A stretch of DNA of 64,000 nt from the NCBI GenBank assembly GCA_965215715.1, contig OZ244129.1, positions 434,001 to 498,000 on the forward strand, read 5' to 3'. Below the pieces are notes generated by a model. The model searched no databases and was not told the DNA's origin. It saw nothing but the letters and a program-made list of their open reading frames with translations. Below are positions 60,690-64,000 of the stretch, in pieces. Source of the DNA: HXMU1428-3 sp965215715 (GTDB lineage: Bacteria; Pseudomonadota; Alphaproteobacteria; Rhizobiales; HXMU1428-3). The translations under genes and the position numbers were made by a program. Position 1 is the first letter of the stretch; each line of letters opens with the position of its first letter.

Positions 60690-61664
60690 ATGCGCACTTA
60701 TCTTGATTTTGAAAAAAAGATAGCTGAATTAGAAAGCAAGGTTTCTGAATTAAAGGGCATTGCTGGTGAACAGTCTGATGAAGATGGGGGCAGTGCTGTT
60801 TCCATTGATGATGAAATTTCCACTCTGCAACAAAAGGCTGAAAAAGCGCTTGAAGAGACATATGATAACCTAACGGCTTGGCAAAAATGCCAAGTGGCGC
60901 GCCATCCAGAGCGCCCCCATTGCCTGGCTTATGTAGAGGCTTTGATTACCGACTTTGTGCCTTTGGCAGGTGATCGTTATTTTTCTGATGATGATGCGAT
61001 TGTTGCCGGTGTTGGCCGTTTTCGGGATCGTTCTGTGGTTATTTTGGGCCATGAAAAGGGCAAAGATACTCAAGAGCGGCTGAAACATAATTTTGGTATG
61101 GCGCGGCCTGAGGGGTATCGCAAAGCGGTGCGTTTAATGGAAATGGCGGAAAAGTTCCGCATGCCGATTATCACCTTTGTTGATACAGCCGGGGCGTTCC
61201 CTGGTGTTGGCGCGGAAGAGCGCGGCCAGGCAGAGGCGATTGCGCGTTCAACGGATAAATGTTTAGAGCTTACTGTGCCCATTATCACCATTGTGATTGG
61301 TGAAGGGGGCTCTGGTGGGGCATTGGCGATTGCAACGGCAAATGAAGTGCTGATGTTGGAGCATTCAATTTATACGGTGGCCTCACCTGAGGCGGCTGCT
61401 TCCATTTTATGGCATGATTCAACCCGGGCGAAAGATGCAGCAGAAAATATGCGCATCACAGCGCAAGATTTGGATGAAATGGGTGTGATTGATGGCATTA
61501 TTTCAGAGCCCATTGGCGGGGCTCACCGCAATAGCGAAAAAACCATTGAACGTACTGGCAACATTATTGATGACCGCTTGCAAAAGTTGGAAGAGTTGAC
61601 CCCTGAACAGATTCGCCAGCATCGGCAAGATAAATTCCTGAATATTGGTAAGTCATTGCAATAA
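60690..61664 (+). CDS. accA: acetyl-CoA carboxylase carboxyltransferase subunit alpha
   Basis: 324 residues from the ATG at 60690 (AAAGGGG upstream; a GTG two codons earlier is not needed). N-terminal coiled coil FEKKIAELESKVSELKG, then the crotonase-like carboxyltransferase: CQVARHPERPHCLAYVE, FVDTAGAFPGVGAEERGQAE, VIGEGGSGGALAIATAN, and SPEAAASILW. Makes malonyl-CoA together with AccD and the biotin subunits, encoded elsewhere. Confidence 0.97.
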   Translation: MRTYLDFEKKIAELESKVSELKGIAGEQSDEDGGSAVSIDDEISTLQQKAEKALEETYDNLTAWQKCQVARHPERPHCLAYVEALITDFVPLAGDRYFSDDDAIVAGVGRFRDRSVVILGHEKGKDTQERLKHNFGMARPEGYRKAVRLMEMAEKFRMPIITFVDTAGAFPGVGAEERGQAEAIARSTDKCLELTVPIITIVIGEGGSGGALAIATANEVLMLEHSIYTVASPEAAASILWHDSTRAKDAAENMRITAQDLDEMGVIDGIISEPIGGAHRNSEKTIERTGNIIDDRLQKLEELTPEQIRQHRQDKFLNIGKSLQ

Positions 61665-62005
61665 ACCTGGTTTTGATTTTTTCCTTTCCTTACAAAAACA
61701 AATCAATCGTTTGAAACCTAAATCTTAAAGATCGTGGTAAAATAGCTGTGATAAGGGGCTGTTTTGCCTGCTGTTGAAGGTTCGAATCAGCTTAGATGGG
61801 TAAAACAAGCATATTTGGGCCATAATGAAATTACAAAATGCCGCAATACGCTTGATTCGTTTAAGAATAGCTATTGGGAATAAGTAGATTCACTTGTCGA
61901 GATAGGATGATACAGGTTTTAAAGTTTCAAACGAAGCACTCCATAATTTTTAAGCTGTTGCAAAAAATAATAGTCCCCTCCTTGCAAAGGTCGGGAGTAG
62001 GTTTT
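61665..62005. other. 341-bp spacer between accA and the L,D-transpeptidase gene
   Basis: No gene seen. The open frame of the transpeptidase extends upstream to 61874, but the lipoprotein start at 62006 makes that part leader sequence. No terminator with a T run was found after accA. Confidence 0.5.
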
Positions 62006-62971
62006 GTGCGTCTTATTCTGTCTGTTTGTGTTGTTGGTTTGCTGGCAGGGTGTAGCCAAGCAATTGAAACAACATCTTCTTCCAATGCAGCGAACTCTCC
62101 TTTGCCAAAAGAAACCCAAGAATTATTGATCAAAAAAGGTATGCGCGTTCGCGCGCCGATTTTTATTCGTATTTTCAAAAAAGAATCTGAGCTTGAGATT
62201 TGGAAGCAAAAAGATGATGGGTTGTTTTATTATCTTAAAACCTATCCTATTTGCAATTGGTCGGGCAAATTGGGGCCTAAATTGAAACAGGGCGACAAGC
62301 AAGCGCCTGAGGGGTTTTACAAGGTCTCGCGCGGGCAGATGAATCCGAACAGTAAGTTCCATCTGTCTTTTAATTTGGGCTATCCTAATGCCTATGACCG
62401 TTCCTTTAAGCGCACTGGCGCTAACCTTATGGTTCATGGTGATTGCAGCTCTGCTGGGTGCTATGCCATGACAGACGCTTTGGTGGAAGAGATTTATGCT
62501 TTTGCCAGAGAAGCATTTGAAGGTGGGCAAGAGTTTTTTTATGTCCATGCTTATCCCTTTCGTATGACCAGCAAAAATATGGCACTGCATAAACGCAGTC
62601 GTTGGATGAAGTTTTGGTTGGATTTGAAAAAGGGCCATGATCAATTTGAACTGGCTCGTGTTCCCCCCAAAATTCGGGTGTGCGAAAAACGCTATCAAGT
62701 GAACCCTGCTTTTGCTGATGTTAGTTATCAGATTAACCCTGCTGGGCCGTGCCCGGGCAGCCCTGGGTTTCGTCCTATGCGGCGTGCACCGGATTTAACA
62801 ATTGCTCGCACTCAACGCCAACGTGGACACCGTGATCCACTTAGCCAAGTTATTGAAACAACGAGACAAGAGCGACGTGGCGAAAAGCAAGACCCTGGGT
62901 TTGATAGCTTGAGCCTTCCTGATGACATATTTAGCGATGATTTAGGTGGCTTGAGAGACGGGGTCTATTAG
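62006..62971 (+). CDS. L,D-transpeptidase (YkuD) lipoprotein
   Basis: 321 residues from a GTG at 62006, with GGGAG 8 nt upstream. This start gives a lipoprotein signal RLILSVCVVGLLAGC with the lipobox LAGC; a longer frame opens at 61874. YkuD domain: MRVRAPIFIRIFKKESELE, YPICNWSGKLGPKLKQGDKQ, then the catalytic VHGDCSSAGCYAMTD (His, and Cys nucleophile in S-x-G-C). Predicted to form 3-3 crosslinks in peptidoglycan or attach proteins to it. The C-terminal 80 residues are a basic, Pro-rich tail. The next gene is a paralogue. Confidence 0.92.
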   Translation: MRLILSVCVVGLLAGCSQAIETTSSSNAANSPLPKETQELLIKKGMRVRAPIFIRIFKKESELEIWKQKDDGLFYYLKTYPICNWSGKLGPKLKQGDKQAPEGFYKVSRGQMNPNSKFHLSFNLGYPNAYDRSFKRTGANLMVHGDCSSAGCYAMTDALVEEIYAFAREAFEGGQEFFYVHAYPFRMTSKNMALHKRSRWMKFWLDLKKGHDQFELARVPPKIRVCEKRYQVNPAFADVSYQINPAGPCPGSPGFRPMRRAPDLTIARTQRQRGHRDPLSQVIETTRQERRGEKQDPGFDSLSLPDDIFSDDLGGLRDGVY

Positions 62972-63017
62972 GGTTTTATAAAAGCAATAGCTGAGAGCGA
63001 CCAAAAGAGGGGGATAC

Positions 63018-63881
63018 ATGAAGAAACGCAAAGGCAGGGGGCTGTTGATTTTTATATCAATTACCTTGTGCTCGATTGTGTTCTTTGGGTTGTTCACTAA
63101 ACCTGGCCAGCGCACGTTAGATATTTGGCAAGATGAATTGCGCACCAAGCAAAACTGGGTTCATTATCGTTTAAATAAGCCTTTGCCTGGCACCCCTGAT
63201 TTGTCAAAAATGAATGAACGGCTTGCTCTGAGCGGCGTTAAGCTTGGTGCGCCGATATTTATGCGCATCTTTAAATTGGAAGGTGAGCTGGAGCTTTGGA
63301 TGCGCAATGAGACAGGCTTTGTGTTGTTTGCCACTTATCCTATCTGTCGATGGTCGGGTCGGTTGGGACCTAAGTTAAAAGAAGGGGACAAGCAGAGCCC
63401 TGAGGGGATTTATACTGTGCGCCAAAACCAGCTTAACCCCAACAGCCGCTGGTACCGTTCTTTCAATTTGGGCTATCCCAATATTTACGATAGAAGCTTT
63501 GATCGCACAGGGTCTTTTTTAATGGTGCATGGGGGCTGTTCGTCCATTGGTTGCTATGCCATGACAGATCCGGTGATGAAAGAAATTTGGCAAATCATTA
63601 CCGCCACTTACAAGGCCAACAATAAGAGCTTTACAGTTCATGCTTTTCCCTTTCGCATGACGCAGCGTAATATGGGGGTTTACCATGACCCCAGATGGGC
63701 GCCGTTGTGGGGTAATTTAAAACGGGCTTATGATTTGTTTAATGAAACGAAAGTGCCGCCCAAGGTTTCTGTTTGCAAACAAAACTATGTTGTCACACAG
63801 GGCTCGATGGTGAAGAAAACATATCAACAAAGCCTGAAGCGTGATTGCTCTCATCTAAAGGTTAGTTCTAATCAGAACTAA
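63018..63881 (+). CDS. L,D-transpeptidase (YkuD) paralogue with N-terminal anchor
   Basis: 287 residues. One N-terminal membrane helix (GLLIFISITLCSIVFFGLF) without a lipobox. YkuD domain closely related to the preceding gene: LGAPIFMRIFKLEGELELW, YPICRWSGRLGPKLKEGDKQ, catalytic VHGGCSSIGCYAMTD. It lacks the long Pro-rich tail. The two genes are 46 bp apart and co-directional, so they probably arose by tandem duplication, with different membrane attachment. Confidence 0.92.
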   Translation: MKKRKGRGLLIFISITLCSIVFFGLFTKPGQRTLDIWQDELRTKQNWVHYRLNKPLPGTPDLSKMNERLALSGVKLGAPIFMRIFKLEGELELWMRNETGFVLFATYPICRWSGRLGPKLKEGDKQSPEGIYTVRQNQLNPNSRWYRSFNLGYPNIYDRSFDRTGSFLMVHGGCSSIGCYAMTDPVMKEIWQIITATYKANNKSFTVHAFPFRMTQRNMGVYHDPRWAPLWGNLKRAYDLFNETKVPPKVSVCKQNYVVTQGSMVKKTYQQSLKRDCSHLKVSSNQN

Positions 63882-64000
63882 ATAACGGCCTTTATTAGAA
63901 TTGATTGGAAAGGCTCGTTAGCAAATCTAGAAAAAATTGAGCTTCGAAGGTTTTGGAAACGATAAGAATATGTATGCCCCAAAACACAATCGCCACCATA

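Overview
The window looks like chromosome of an alphaproteobacterium of the order Hyphomicrobiales (Rhizobiales), probably an aerobic methylotroph or alcohol oxidiser of moderate GC. The evidence is two conserved housekeeping neighbourhoods (hemolysin/CorC - aroB - aroK - small membrane protein - xerD - accA - L,D-transpeptidase, and PBP1A - prfB), intergenic repeats that resemble those common in Rhizobiales, and a very large investment in PQQ-dependent (quinoprotein) alcohol oxidation. No rRNA, CRISPR array, phage or complete insertion sequence was seen. Species assignment is not possible from what I can see. Layout: 1-2.7 kb, two exported von Willebrand A proteins, the first cut by the window edge. 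2.9-6.5 kb, a lytic transglycosylase, an Hpt/receiver phosphorelay pair, NAD kinase and CutA. 7-16.9 kb, a TolC-type outer membrane protein, a DUF6064 membrane protein, a Tat-exported aldo/keto reductase, cystathionine beta-lyase, a 135-bp MITE-like element, DUF3179 and PhoX exported proteins, a very basic exported protein and alanine racemase. 16.9-20.9 kb, the PQQ biosynthesis cluster pqqBCDE, preceded by two pqqA genes that encode the same 29-residue peptide and each have their own terminator. 21.1-26.5 kb, a tungsten/molybdenum aldehyde oxidoreductase cluster of the AorABC(D) type, interrupted by an acidic outer-membrane-barrel-like gene. 27-38.4 kb, a quinoprotein-linked block: a PQQ-associated Cys/Cys-Trp protein, a NitT/TauT-type ABC transporter, a PQQ alcohol dehydrogenase, a Tat-exported Rieske protein and a large fusion of a di-haem peroxidase with an FG-GAP propeller and a UnbV/ASPIC domain. 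38.4-46.5 kb, a FadR-type regulator with a divergent FMN 2-hydroxyacid dehydrogenase, tRNA-Asn, tRNA-Cys, a Pcm-like methyltransferase, PBP1A and prfB with its programmed +1 frameshift. 46.5-55.6 kb, a second quinoprotein with a non-canonical metal site, an ABC-F ATPase, a SoxYZ-like carrier, a zinc metallohydrolase, a lanthanide-type (Asp-Tyr-Asp) ExaF/PedH-like alcohol dehydrogenase and an orphan LuxR response regulator. 55.7-56.05 kb, a tandem repeat block; then the conserved hemolysin-to-L,D-transpeptidase region to the end. How the parts may work together (inference): PQQ made at 17-21 kb is exported to three periplasmic quinoproteins. Electrons could leave through unusual carriers (Rieske protein, SoxYZ-like carrier, di-haem fusion) rather than a dedicated cytochrome cL, which is not seen here. 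Aldehydes that reach the cytoplasm could be oxidised to acids by the AorABC complex with NAD reduction. The novelty of the window lies in this combination of electron carriers and the di-haem/FG-GAP/UnbV fusion.
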